Assembly (NCBI RefSeq): GCF_003226325.1
Contig: NZ_PDOD01000007.1
Coordinates: 1-55,891 of the forward strand
DNA length: 55,891 nt
Direction of reading: 5' to 3'
Source: Salipaludibacillus keqinensis
GTDB lineage: Bacteria; Bacillota; Bacilli; Bacillales; Salisediminibacteriaceae
The notes under the pieces were generated by a model that searched no databases, was not told the origin of the DNA, and saw only the letters and a list, made by a program, of their open reading frames with translations. Numbering within the stretch: the first letter of the stretch is position 1; each line of letters starts with the position of its first letter. The translations under genes and the position numbers were made by a program. Positions 19,020 to 28,200 of this stretch are shown here, in pieces.

Positions 19020-19856
19020 ATGAAATATCGGCGGAGTGGTCGTTTAGTGGATATGACCCAATATTTATTAGCTCATCCACATCAACTCATCCCGCTAACG
19101 TTTTTTTCTGACCGTTATGAATCGGCTAAATCGTCGATCAGTGAAGATATCGGGATTGTGAAAGAAGTGTTAGAAACAAAGCGTTTGGGAACGTTAGAGA
19201 CCTCTGCAGGTGCTTCTGGCGGAGTGACGTTCGTACCTACGGTAGATCTTGATGAAGCGGAACAACTCATTGACCGTTTGTGTACTCAACTTCAAGACCC
19301 TAGCAGATTGTTACCTGGTGGCTATTTATTTATGATGGATATTATAGGGGATCCGTCTCTTACCCAGCAATTAGGCAGGATCTTCGCTTCTTATTATCGC
19401 GCAGAGAAAATTGATGCGGTTATGACCATGGCCACAAAAGGGATTCCGTTAGCTTATGCAGTTGCTGCTCATTTACATGTACCTGTTTGCATCGTCAGAC
19501 ATGAACAGAGGATCACTGAAGGGTCCATTGTGAGTATTAATTATGTATCTGGGTCTACGAAACGAATCCAAACCATGTCTTTAGCGAGGCGAAGTTTGAA
19601 ACCGCACTCTCATGTATTGATTGTAGATGATTTTATGAAAGCGGGCGGGACCATTCGTGGAATGATGGACCTAGTGGAAGAATTTCAGTCTACGGTGGCT
19701 GGAGTTGGGGTTCTAACAGAAGCGGTTCATGAAGAAGAGAAGTTAGTTAGTGACTACACGTCATTAACAAAGCTTTCTCAAGTAGATGTAAAGAACAAAG
19801 CCATTCAAGTTGAGCGAGGGAATATCTTCAATAGCTCATTTGGCGATCGGAAATAA
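19020..19856 (+). CDS. purR: Purine operon repressor PurR
   Basis: A 278-residue repressor with an N-terminal winged-helix DNA-binding domain (residues 1-74, starting MKYRRSGRLVDMTQYLLAHP) fused to a phosphoribosyltransferase-like domain that senses PRPP. The PRPP loop VLIVDDFMKAGGT (199-211) is intact. In B. subtilis it represses purine synthesis and transport genes when PRPP is low. The ATG follows TGGAGG. In B. subtilis yabJ (ridA) follows in the same operon; here a terminator follows instead and yabJ is absent. Confidence 0.96.
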   Translation: MKYRRSGRLVDMTQYLLAHPHQLIPLTFFSDRYESAKSSISEDIGIVKEVLETKRLGTLETSAGASGGVTFVPTVDLDEAEQLIDRLCTQLQDPSRLLPGGYLFMMDIIGDPSLTQQLGRIFASYYRAEKIDAVMTMATKGIPLAYAVAAHLHVPVCIVRHEQRITEGSIVSINYVSGSTKRIQTMSLARRSLKPHSHVLIVDDFMKAGGTIRGMMDLVEEFQSTVAGVGVLTEAVHEEEKLVSDYTSLTKLSQVDVKNKAIQVERGNIFNSSFGDRK

Positions 19857-19859
19857 TAA

Positions 19860-19891
19860 CATCGCTGCCACTCTGGTAGCGGTGTTTTTTT
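19860..19891 (+). terminator. Intrinsic terminator after purR
   Basis: CATCGCTGCC (19860-19869) pairs with GGTAGCGGTG (19875-19884) with two G-U pairs, followed by seven Ts. Confidence 0.9.
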
Positions 19892-20104
19892 GTGCGTAAG
19901 CGGTAGATAGGTCTTAGATTTTATGCATCGACCTTTTAGAATAGCTACTTTGAGCACAAAGGCTTCCATAATACGAAAAGGATTTAATAGGGTCTTCTTT
20001 TTTTATGTATAACGTCATGTTCAAGTGACTATCCTCACACTATGAACAAAAATAAACGCTTTGAAAATGATCTGACATTTTTTAGAGGTTTTTTTAACAA
20101 AAAA

Positions 20105-20133
20105 GAAGGATTATTCCAAGTTGTAGCGAATCC
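20105..20133 (+). promoter_or_regulatory. Putative sigma-H promoter of spoVG
   Basis: The -35-like GAAGGATTA (20105-20113) fits RnAGGAWWW exactly. The -10-like AGCGAATCC (20125-20133) fits RnnGAAT but not the last two bases. The 11-nt gap equals that of the B. subtilis spoVG sigma-H promoter. Confidence 0.7.
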
Positions 20134-20176
20134 AATTAAAAGGAAACAATTTCATGGGGAAAAGGTGGTGGCAGAT

Positions 20177-20467
20177 ATGGAAGTAACAGATGTGAGACTT
20201 CGCCGGGTTAATACGGAGGGTCGTATGCTTGCAATCGCATCTATTACCATCGATGATGAATTTGTTGTTCATGACATTCGGGTCATCGACGGCAATAACG
20301 GTATGTTTGTAGCAATGCCAAGTAAACGAACACCAGATGGGGAATTCAGGGACATTGCTCATCCGATATCTTCAAAAACACGGGAAAAAATTCAAGAAGC
20401 TGTTTTAGCAGAATATGAACGTGTTGGTGATAAAGAAGAAACATATGAAGAAGCCGGAGCATCATAA
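20177..20467 (+). CDS. spoVG: SpoVG, RNA/DNA-binding regulator
   Basis: A 96-residue protein beginning [17 protein letters not shown], with the highly conserved [20 protein letters not shown] segment. SpoVG affects cortex formation and septation during sporulation, and binds nucleic acids in several Firmicutes. The frame is open for 45 codons upstream, but that part covers the sigma-H promoter and is not conserved; ATG 20177 follows AAAGGTGG. It stands alone, with a promoter before it and a terminator after it. Confidence 0.95.
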   Translation: MEVTDVRLRRVNTEGRMLAIASITIDDEFVVHDIRVIDGNNGMFVAMPSKRTPDGEFRDIAHPISSKTREKIQEAVLAEYERVGDKEETYEEAGAS

Positions 20468-20483
20468 TTCCTAGCGGCACCTG

Positions 20484-20511
20484 GCACCTACAGCCATTCG
20501 TAGGTGCTTTT
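20484..20511 (+). terminator. Intrinsic terminator after spoVG
   Basis: GCACCTAC (20484-20491) pairs with GTAGGTGC (20500-20507), followed by TTTTGTTTT. Confidence 0.88.
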
Positions 20512-20624
20512 GTTTTGTCATGGTTGTGAAAGAACTAACGATATATACGAGATTAAAAGGACTAACTTCTTCCATTACTTCCTTTAGGCATGACAGATAT
20601 GCTAGGAATAATTCTTTATCTGTC

Positions 20625-20653
20625 TTGAAATAAACGTGAATATGAGATATATT
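20625..20653 (+). promoter_or_regulatory. Sigma-A promoter of glmU
   Basis: TTGAAA (20625-20630), 17-nt spacer, TATATT (20648-20653). The start would lie about 27 nt before the glmU ATG. Confidence 0.72.
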
Positions 20654-20686
20654 CGTAATGGAAAAACAGGCCTTGGAGGTTATCTA

Positions 20687-22048
20687 ATGAAAAAGCGATT
20701 TGCAGTTGTATTAGCTGCAGGAAAAGGGACGAGGATGAAATCTGACCTTTATAAGGTTCTTCATCCAGTCTGTGGAAAGCCGATGGTTCAACACATCGTA
20801 GATCAGCTTAAACAATGTCAGATCGATGAAATGGTAACCATTGTCGGCCATGGAGCTGAAAAAGTGAAAGATCAGCTTGGTGACCGAGTAAAGTATGCTC
20901 TTCAAGAAGAACAGCTAGGTACTGCCCATGCTGTGATGCAAGCTGAACAAGCTCTTGTAAATAAACAAGGGATCACCATGGTCGTATGTGGAGATACACC
21001 ATTACTTACGAAAAGTACAATGGATGCTCTTCTTGAACATCATGAATCCACCAATGCGAAAGCCACTGTATTAACTGCTAATGCAGAAGACCCTACAGGA
21101 TATGGACGCGTACTTCGCAACTCTCAACAGAGGGTCGAAAAGATTGTTGAGCATAAGGATGCGACGGACATTGAAAAGCAAGTGAAGGAAATTAACACAG
21201 GAACATATTGTTTTGACAATGAAGTTCTTTTTGACACACTAAAACGAATCGGAAATGATAATGTGCAAGGTGAATACTATTTACCTGATGTTATTGAAAT
21301 TTTGCAAAAAGATGGAGAAACGGTCTCTGCTTATCAAACAGAATATTTCCATGAAACGATGGGAGTGAATGACCGTGTAGCCCTATCTCAGGCTGAAAAA
21401 TGGATGAAGAAGCGCATTAACGAACAGTGGATGCGTGAAGGTGTCTCCATTATTGACCCTGATCAAACGTATATTTCACCGGATACGACGATTGGTAAAG
21501 ATACCATCCTTTACCCAGGTACGATTCTTTCTGGCACGACCTCTATTGGTGAGCGTTGTCAAATCGGTCCTCATACGGAAATTCTTGACAGTCAAATAGG
21601 GAATGAGACAACTGTGAAACAATCTGTTGTACATTTTAGTGAAGTTGGAAATGCTGTTTCTATTGGACCGTATTCACACCTTCGACCTGAAACGAAGCTG
21701 GCTGACAACGTTCGAGTAGGTAACTTTGTAGAGTTGAAGAAAATGTCCATGGGTGAAGGCAGCAAAGCATCTCACTTAAGTTATCTCGGCGATGCTGAAA
21801 TTGGTGAGAAGGTCAATGTGGGCTGTGGTTCGATCACAGTTAATTATGATGGAAAAAATAAATTTTTAACTAAAGTTGAAGACGGCGCATTTATTGGTTG
21901 TAATTCCAATTTGATTGCACCTGTAACGGTTGGTAAAGGCTCATATGTTGCGGCAGGATCAACGATAACAGATAATGTTCCTCAAGATTCCTTAGCCATC
22001 GCTCGCGAGCGTCAGACAACAAAAGAGAACTATATTAACAAAGCTTGA
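20687..22048 (+). CDS. glmU: Bifunctional UDP-GlcNAc pyrophosphorylase / GlcN-1-P acetyltransferase
   Basis: The 453-residue enzyme makes UDP-N-acetylglucosamine for peptidoglycan and teichoic acid. The N-terminal uridyltransferase domain (about 1-230) begins with [18 protein letters not shown], and the C-terminal left-handed beta-helix (from about 250) carries the hexapeptide repeats and acetyl-CoA site ([20 protein letters not shown]). ATG 20687 is chosen because CTTGGAGG precedes it; the 17-codon upstream extension overlaps the promoter. glmU and prs are 44 bases apart and probably form one operon. Confidence 0.96.
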   Translation: MKKRFAVVLAAGKGTRMKSDLYKVLHPVCGKPMVQHIVDQLKQCQIDEMVTIVGHGAEKVKDQLGDRVKYALQEEQLGTAHAVMQAEQALVNKQGITMVVCGDTPLLTKSTMDALLEHHESTNAKATVLTANAEDPTGYGRVLRNSQQRVEKIVEHKDATDIEKQVKEINTGTYCFDNEVLFDTLKRIGNDNVQGEYYLPDVIEILQKDGETVSAYQTEYFHETMGVNDRVALSQAEKWMKKRINEQWMREGVSIIDPDQTYISPDTTIGKDTILYPGTILSGTTSIGERCQIGPHTEILDSQIGNETTVKQSVVHFSEVGNAVSIGPYSHLRPETKLADNVRVGNFVELKKMSMGEGSKASHLSYLGDAEIGEKVNVGCGSITVNYDGKNKFLTKVEDGAFIGCNSNLIAPVTVGKGSYVAAGSTITDNVPQDSLAIARERQTTKENYINKA

Positions 22049-22092
22049 TCATTTATCGAAGAAAGTAAACTTTAATGGAGGTTTTCATAACG

Positions 22093-23043
22093 ATGGCTCA
22101 GTATAGCGATAAGAATTTAAAGGTGTTTACACTTAACTCAAATCCAGAGTTAGCCCATGAAATAGCAAAGGAAATTGGGTTAGAAATCGGGCAAAGCTCC
22201 GTAACGAGATTTAGTGATGGAGAGATCCAAATAAATATTGAGGAAAGCATTCGTGGTTGTGACATTTATATCATCCAATCTACTTGTTCCCCGGCCAACG
22301 AACACATTATGGAACTGTTGATTATGATTGATGCATTGAAACGCGCTTCAGCTAATAACATCAACGTAGTTCTTCCTTATTATGGATATGCCAGACAAGA
22401 CCGAAAAGCCCGTTCACGTGAACCGATCACTGCTAAGTTGATTGCCAATCTTTTGGAAACAGCCGGAGCTACTCGTGTCATTACCTTGGACCTTCATGCC
22501 ACTCAGATTCAAGGGTTCTTCGATATTCCAGTTGACCAACTTGTTGGTGTGCCGATCTTAGCTAACTATTTCGAACAAAAGGATCTAGGCGACATCGTTA
22601 TTGTTTCTCCTGACCACGGCGGTGTAGTACGAGCTCGTAAAATGGCCGACCGTCTCAAAGCGCCAATCGCGATTATTGACAAGCGCCGTCCTAAGCCAAA
22701 TACTGCTGAAGTAATGAACATTATTGGTAATATTGAAGGGAAAACAGCGATCATTATTGATGATATCATTGATACGGCTGGAACAATGACGTTAGCCGCT
22801 AATGCTATGATTGAAAATGGTGCAAAAGAAGTTTATGCATGCAGCACGCACCCTGTTCTATCAGGCCCAGCTATCGAACGAATCAAAAATTCCAAAATCA
22901 AGGAACTCGTTGTAACGAACTCGATCCCACTTCCGGAAGAGAAAATGATTGATAATATTACACAGCTTTCTGTAGGCCCGTTGTTAGCTAAAGCGATCGT
23001 TCACGTCCATGAAGAACGTTCTGTTAGCCGCTTATTTGATTAA
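22093..23043 (+). CDS. prs: Ribose-phosphate pyrophosphokinase
   Basis: A 316-residue enzyme that makes PRPP from ribose 5-phosphate and ATP for purine, pyrimidine, His and Trp synthesis. The flexible loop [11 protein letters not shown] (about 101-111) and the PRPP loop [11 protein letters not shown] (221-231) are intact. ATG 22093 follows TGGAGG with an 11-nt gap; the frame starts six codons earlier over the ribosome-binding site. PRPP is also the ligand of the PurR encoded upstream. Confidence 0.97.
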   Translation: MAQYSDKNLKVFTLNSNPELAHEIAKEIGLEIGQSSVTRFSDGEIQINIEESIRGCDIYIIQSTCSPANEHIMELLIMIDALKRASANNINVVLPYYGYARQDRKARSREPITAKLIANLLETAGATRVITLDLHATQIQGFFDIPVDQLVGVPILANYFEQKDLGDIVIVSPDHGGVVRARKMADRLKAPIAIIDKRRPKPNTAEVMNIIGNIEGKTAIIIDDIIDTAGTMTLAANAMIENGAKEVYACSTHPVLSGPAIERIKNSKIKELVVTNSIPLPEEKMIDNITQLSVGPLLAKAIVHVHEERSVSRLFD

Positions 23044-23118
23044 GACCCTTTACATTCACTTTCAAGGCTATCGAGTACTTCTCTGATCCATCGTTAAAAA
23101 ATTGTTTTTAAAAAACAG

Positions 23119-23144
23119 GTTTCAACCACTGTCTAGTAGGGAAC
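23119..23144 (+). promoter_or_regulatory. Putative sigma-B promoter of ctc
   Basis: GTTTCA (23119-23124), 14-nt spacer, GGGAAC (23139-23144). This fits the sigma-B pattern GTTTAA-N14-GGGTAT, with the spacing known for ctc of B. subtilis, a classical sigma-B gene. Two -10 positions deviate. Confidence 0.6.
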
Positions 23145-23183
23145 AACAAGGAAAGAACCTAAAAAATGATGAGGTGATTAGAT

Positions 23184-23849
23184 ATGGCTACAGTATTACA
23201 AGCAGCAGTGAGAGAAGATTTGAGAGGTTCAAGATTATCTAAAATAAGAGCAGCAGGAAATATTCCCGCTGTAGTATACGGAAAAGCATTTGGTAACAAG
23301 CCAATAGCAGTTGAAGAAATTGCGTTTATTAAAACTCTTCGTGAAGAAGGGAAAACAGGCGTTTTCAAGATTGATATAGATGGTGCTAAAACAGACGTGA
23401 TGATTTATGATATGCAGTATGACTCGATTAAAAACCAAGTGGTTCATGTTGACTTCTATGCAGCAGATATGAAAGCTGAAATGGACGCAGACGTTCCGGT
23501 ACAAACGACAGGAGAATCTGTAGGAGTAAAAGACGGCGGTGTTCTACAGCAAGCGGTTTATGAACTTTCTGTTCGTGCGCTACCTGCAGACCTACCTGAC
23601 TCCATTGAGGTAGATGTATCAGAACTAGATGTTAATGATTCACTACAAGTAAAAGATCTTAAAAGTGGAGCGAAATTTGAGTTTAACAACGACCCTGAAG
23701 AAGTAGTTGTTGCCATTGTTCCTCCAGATGAAGAGCCGGAAGAGCCTGCAGTTGACGAAGACGCAGAACCTGAATTGGTTGATGGGGATCCAGATGCAGA
23801 GGCTGAAAAGAGCGGTTCAGACGAAGAGAAAGCTAAAGAAGACGAATAA
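23184..23849 (+). CDS. ctc: General stress protein Ctc / ribosomal protein L25
   Basis: A 221-residue L25/TL5-type protein that binds 5S rRNA in the large subunit. The N-terminal L25 domain (about 1-92) carries LRGSRLSKIRAAGNIPAVVYG, followed by the TL5 C-terminal beta domain (about 100-185) and a strongly acidic tail of about 35 residues rich in Glu and Asp. The ATG follows GAGGTG. A sigma-B-like promoter upstream suggests stress induction. The acidic tail is longer than needed for fold and may reflect a salt-adapted proteome, which is an inference. Confidence 0.94.
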   Translation: MATVLQAAVREDLRGSRLSKIRAAGNIPAVVYGKAFGNKPIAVEEIAFIKTLREEGKTGVFKIDIDGAKTDVMIYDMQYDSIKNQVVHVDFYAADMKAEMDADVPVQTTGESVGVKDGGVLQQAVYELSVRALPADLPDSIEVDVSELDVNDSLQVKDLKSGAKFEFNNDPEEVVVAIVPPDEEPEEPAVDEDAEPELVDGDPDAEAEKSGSDEEKAKEDE

Positions 23850-23856
23850 GCAAAAT

Positions 23857-23887
23857 AGGGGTATAACCATTCAGGTTATACCCCTTT
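23857..23887 (+). terminator. Intrinsic terminator after ctc
   Basis: A perfect 12-bp stem, AGGGGTATAACC (23857-23868) with GGTTATACCCCT (23874-23885), 5-nt loop, with a short T-rich tail. Confidence 0.85.
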
Positions 23888-24062
23888 AAGGTTTTAAATT
23901 CTGTCGATTTTTCATCCGTTTACCTTTTTCAATCAAGCGTTAACTTTCTATTGAATATCAAGTATAATTGAAGATGTCAGATTTAACAGGGAGAGATCCA
24001 TGTCGATTATAAAAAAGCTTTTCCAACGAAGGGCGGATCAACCAGAAGGAGAGAACGCACCT

Positions 24063-24623
24063 ATGAAGCTCGTCGTCGGTTTAGGTAACCCAGGAAAAAA
24101 ATATGAAAGAACAAGGCACAATGTGGGGTTTGAAGTGATTGACAAATGTCAGCAACAACTTAATATCGAATTAGACCAAGCCAAATTCAAAGGTGCTTAT
24201 GGATTTACTAGAGTTGGAGCAGACAAAATATTCTTGTTAAAGCCTCTCACTTATATGAACTTATCAGGTGAATCGATTGTTCCGCTTATGAATTATTTCA
24301 AAATGGATCCTGAAGATTTACTGGTCGTTTATGATGATTTGGACTTACCTCCTGGCAAAATACGACTTCGTCAAAAAGGCAGTCACGGTGGGCACAATGG
24401 AATGAGATCGATTATTCAGCAATTGGGAACCGATCAGTTTAACCGCATTCGTATAGGGATTGGACGACCAGACCCTGGAATAGCTGTTCCAGATTATGTC
24501 TTAGGGAGCTTCCCGCCAGAACATCGTCAGCGTGTGGACGAGTCTTTAGATAAAGCTTCCAATGCTGTTCTAGCATGGACAGAAAAAGATTTTCTTAAAG
24601 TGATGAATGACTTTAATCAATAG
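24063..24623 (+). CDS. pth: Peptidyl-tRNA hydrolase
   Basis: A 186-residue enzyme (SpoVC) that releases peptides from prematurely dissociated peptidyl-tRNAs. MKLVVGLGNPGKKYERTRHN includes the catalytic His and Asn region. PLTYMNLSGES, VYDDLDLPPGKIRLR and SHGGHNGMRSI are also diagnostic. ATG 24063 follows AAGGAGAG and gives the normal family length. An in-frame ATG at 24000, itself preceded by GGGAGAG, would add a basic 21-residue extension, so two start sites are possible. Confidence 0.94.
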   Translation: MKLVVGLGNPGKKYERTRHNVGFEVIDKCQQQLNIELDQAKFKGAYGFTRVGADKIFLLKPLTYMNLSGESIVPLMNYFKMDPEDLLVVYDDLDLPPGKIRLRQKGSHGGHNGMRSIIQQLGTDQFNRIRIGIGRPDPGIAVPDYVLGSFPPEHRQRVDESLDKASNAVLAWTEKDFLKVMNDFNQ

Positions 24624-24724
24624 TTTCTGTCGTTTAATGTGTCATCACGACTTTGAATACTTCACCCACAGCTTGTTCATACTATATGGATAGGATACAG
24701 GTTTCGGTGAAGGAAGGTGAAGAC

Positions 24725-24952
24725 ATGGCTGTGCATTATTATTGCCGGCATTGCAATAGTAAAGTGGGCTTGATTGATTCAGCAGTGGATAGTCGACAAC
24801 TAGGGCTTCAGCAATTGACAGAACAGGAAAAACAAGAAATGATTGAATATGACAAAGAAGGTCATGTTCATATCCGAACCATTTGTGAAGATTGTGAACA
24901 AACGCTCATAGAATATCCGAATTACCATGAGCAAGAGTCCTTTCTCCATTAA
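24725..24952 (+). CDS. fin: Anti-sigma-F factor Fin
   Basis: A 75-residue zinc-ribbon protein (YabK) beginning MAVHYYCRHCNSKVG with a second pair ICEDCEQ near residue 55. Fin antagonises sigma-F in the forespore, helping the switch to sigma-G. The conserved YHE near the C-terminus is present. The ATG follows GGAAGGTG; a longer frame from 24653 is not supported. It lies between pth and mfd as in B. subtilis, so the window encodes both forespore sigma antagonists Gin and Fin. Confidence 0.94.
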   Translation: MAVHYYCRHCNSKVGLIDSAVDSRQLGLQQLTEQEKQEMIEYDKEGHVHIRTICEDCEQTLIEYPNYHEQESFLH

Positions 24953-24968
24953 AAAGCAGGTTCGACAA

Positions 24969-24997
24969 GCTTTGGCAAGTGCTGCCAAAGCATTTTT
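24969..24997 (+). terminator. Intrinsic terminator after fin
   Basis: GCTTTGGCA (24969-24977) pairs with TGCCAAAGC (24983-24991), followed by ATTTTT. Confidence 0.88.
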
Positions 24998-25053
24998 CTA
25001 GTACTTGAAGAGCAGTGAACTTCATCTGTTCATTCGCGTATAATGAACATAAA

Positions 25054-25100
25054 AGGTATGCTTACAAAAGAATTGAACCAATTCTTTTGTAAGCATACCT
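25054..25100 (+). repeat. Perfect 21-bp inverted repeat in the putative mfd leader
   Basis: 25054-25074 is exactly complementary to 25080-25100 with a 5-nt loop. There is no T-run on either side, so it is not a typical intrinsic terminator. A TATAAT (25039-25044) just upstream would start transcription at about 25051, placing the hairpin at the very 5' end of the mfd mRNA; no good -35 is visible. Confidence 0.85.
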
Positions 25101-25258
25101 CAAGAGTGATTTTCAAAAGAGCCCTTGGTTATGAATAGTATCTTGTATTTAGATTGGAAACGTACCATCGGTTGATTACTAAACAAGCAAGAATAGATGA
25201 TTTCGACGATTCCTTTTCGGTTAAACCTAGGATAAGTCAGAAGAAGGTGGGGAAAACC

Positions 25259-28200
25259 TTGGAAGGATTAATAAATACGATATACGATGGTGATGATGTA
25301 TCAAGTATTGTAGCTGGTTTAGAGGCTAACTTATCTGAACAAATGGTGTCAGGATTAACGGGATCGGCAAGATCTTTGATATTGGCAGCCATCTACAAAA
25401 AAACAGAAAAATCGCAATTAGTCGTCACGCACAATTTATTTCAAGCTCAAAAACTATTTGATGACCTCTCTACCATTGTTGGAGGAGAAAACGTCTTTTT
25501 ATATCCGGTCAATGAATTAATTTCCTCTGAAGTAGCAGTGGCGAGTCCGGAAATGAGGGGACAACGACTTGAGGCGCTTAATCAATGGGGAGCAAATCAT
25601 AATGCGATCATTATTGCTCCAGTGGCAGGAGTAAGAAGACTTCTACCGCCTCCTTCGATGTGGAAAGAAAGACAGTTTCTTTTTCGAGTAGGGGAAGAGA
25701 TGGAGCTTACCTCGATGCTGACAGAATGCATTTCAATGGGCTATCAGCGCGTAGAGATGGTCTCAGCTCCAGGTCAACTAAGTATTAGGGGTGGAATTGT
25801 TGATATTTATCCCTTAACGGAAGAACATCCAATACGTATCGAGTTATTTGATACAGAGGTTGATTCGATCCGTTTCTTTGATGTGGAAACACAGCGGTCT
25901 ATTTCACAAGAAGAACAAGTAACCATTGGTCCAGCAAAAGAGATTTTGCTCAACGACGAAGATTTCCAGCGGGGAGCTGAAAAGTTGGAAAGTCAGTTGG
26001 CGGCTAGTTTGAAAAAGATGAAGGATCCTGTCGTGAAGGAAAAACTTGCCGAACAAGCAGGAACTGAAATTGATTGGCTTAAACAAGGTGTGATGTTCGA
26101 TGGTATGTACAAGTATATGTCTATGTATTATGAAAAAAACCATACCTTAATTGATTATATGCCTGAAGGTGGGGCTATTTTTGTTGATGAAGTGAGTCGT
26201 GTGCAGGAAGTCGTTCAAAACTTAGAGAGAGAAGAGGCAGACTGGCAGACGACGATGCTTTCTCAAGGAGCTGCGGTTGCTGATCTACAAATGTCTCAAT
26301 CATGGGATCATATTCTTCAAGAAACAGCGGCACCTAAACTATTTTTGAGTTTGTTTTTGCGACATGTTCCCTCAACGAACCCACAGAATATCGTGAATAT
26401 CCAAAGTAAAACGATGCAAAATTTCCACGGACAGCTCAACCTGCTGAAAAATGAAGTTACCCGTTGGAAAGAAGCTGGCTATTCTATTTCATTTATCTGT
26501 GCAGATAAAGACAGGGCGGAAAGAATGAAAAGTGTTTTAGAAGACTACGAGATTGAAGCGGCCATTGTTGGCAGTGAGCTTCCACCGGTCAAAGGCCAAG
26601 CACAAATTTCTGTCGGTTCATTCATGACAGGATTCGAACTTCCTTTACAGCGGATGATTGTGATCACAGAAGAAGAAGTGTTCACAAAGAAAACGAGAAA
26701 ACCGAAACGAAAACAAAAATTGTCTAATGCGGAACGAATTAAAAGTTATTCAGAATTAAAAGTAGGCGACTGGGTCGTTCATGTGAATCACGGGATTGGA
26801 AAATACTTAGGTATTGATACGCTGAAAGTAGGCGACATTCATAAAGATTATATGCATATTTCATACGCAGGAAATGACAAACTTTATGTTCCAGTGGAGC
26901 AGATTGACCAAGTTCAAAAGTATATCGGCTCAGAGGACGCGAATCCAAAGCTGTACGCTCTAGGTGGAAGCGATTGGAAAAAAGTGAAGAAAAAAGTGAA
27001 ATCTTCTGTACAAGATATTGCCGAAGATTTAATTAAAGTTTCCGCTGAGCGGGAGCGGAGTAAAGGACACGCCTTTTCACAAGATGGCCCGGAGCAACAG
27101 GAATTTGAAGCATCTTTTCCTTACCAGGAAACGGATGATCAACTACAATCTATCGAAGAAATTAAAAAAGATATGGAACGAGAACGACCGATGGACCGTC
27201 TTCTTTGCGGAGATGTAGGCTATGGTAAAACAGAAGTTGCATTGCGGGCGGCTTTTAAAGCGATCATGGACGGCAAACAAGTCGCTATTCTTGTTCCTAC
27301 TACGATATTAGCTCAACAGCATTATGAAACGATTCGGGAGCGGTTCCAAGATTTCGCGATAAATATTGGGCTATTAAGCCGTTTCAGAACAAGGAAAGAA
27401 CTGAAACAAACGGGAGAAGGATTGAAAAAGGGAACGTGTGATATCGTAGTCGGCACTCATCGGCTTCTTTCAAAAGATATTGTGTTCAAAGACTTAGGGC
27501 TGTTAATTGTTGATGAAGAACAACGTTTTGGAGTAACGCATAAGGAGAAAATCAAACAATTGAAAGCGAACGTTGACGTCTTGACGTTGACGGCTACGCC
27601 AATCCCAAGAACATTGCATATGTCCATGCTTGGTGTGAGAGATCTGTCCGTTATTGAAACACCACCAGAAAATCGTTTTCCTGTACAAACTTACGTAGTA
27701 GAGTACAATGAATCTCTAGTAAGAGAGGCGATCGAAAGGGAATTGGCAAGAGGTGGACAAGTTTACTTTTTGTACAACAGAGTAGAAGATATTGAGTCCA
27801 TGGCCGACAAAATCTCTATGCTTGTACCTGAAGCGAACGTCCAATTCGCTCACGGACGGATGACTGAAACGGAACTTGAAACGGTAATGCTAGATTTCCT
27901 CGAGGGAAATACAGAGGTACTAGTGACGACAACTATTATTGAAACGGGCGTAGACATCCCAAACGTTAATACACTTATTATCAATAACGCCGATCGGATG
28001 GGGCTTTCTCAACTTTATCAATTGCGAGGTCGTGTTGGGCGATCCAACCGGGTAGCTTATGCATATTTCACTCACCAAAGGGACAAGGTACTCACTGAAG
28101 TGGCAGAGAAGCGCCTGCAATCAATCAAAGAATTTACCGAACTAGGGTCAGGCTTTAAAATAGCCATGCGTGACTTATCGATCCGAGGGGCAGGGAACCT

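Noticed and set aside
20042-20176. N-terminal extension of SpoVG
   Set aside because: It includes the sigma-H promoter and is not found in homologues; the internal ATG has a good ribosome-binding site.
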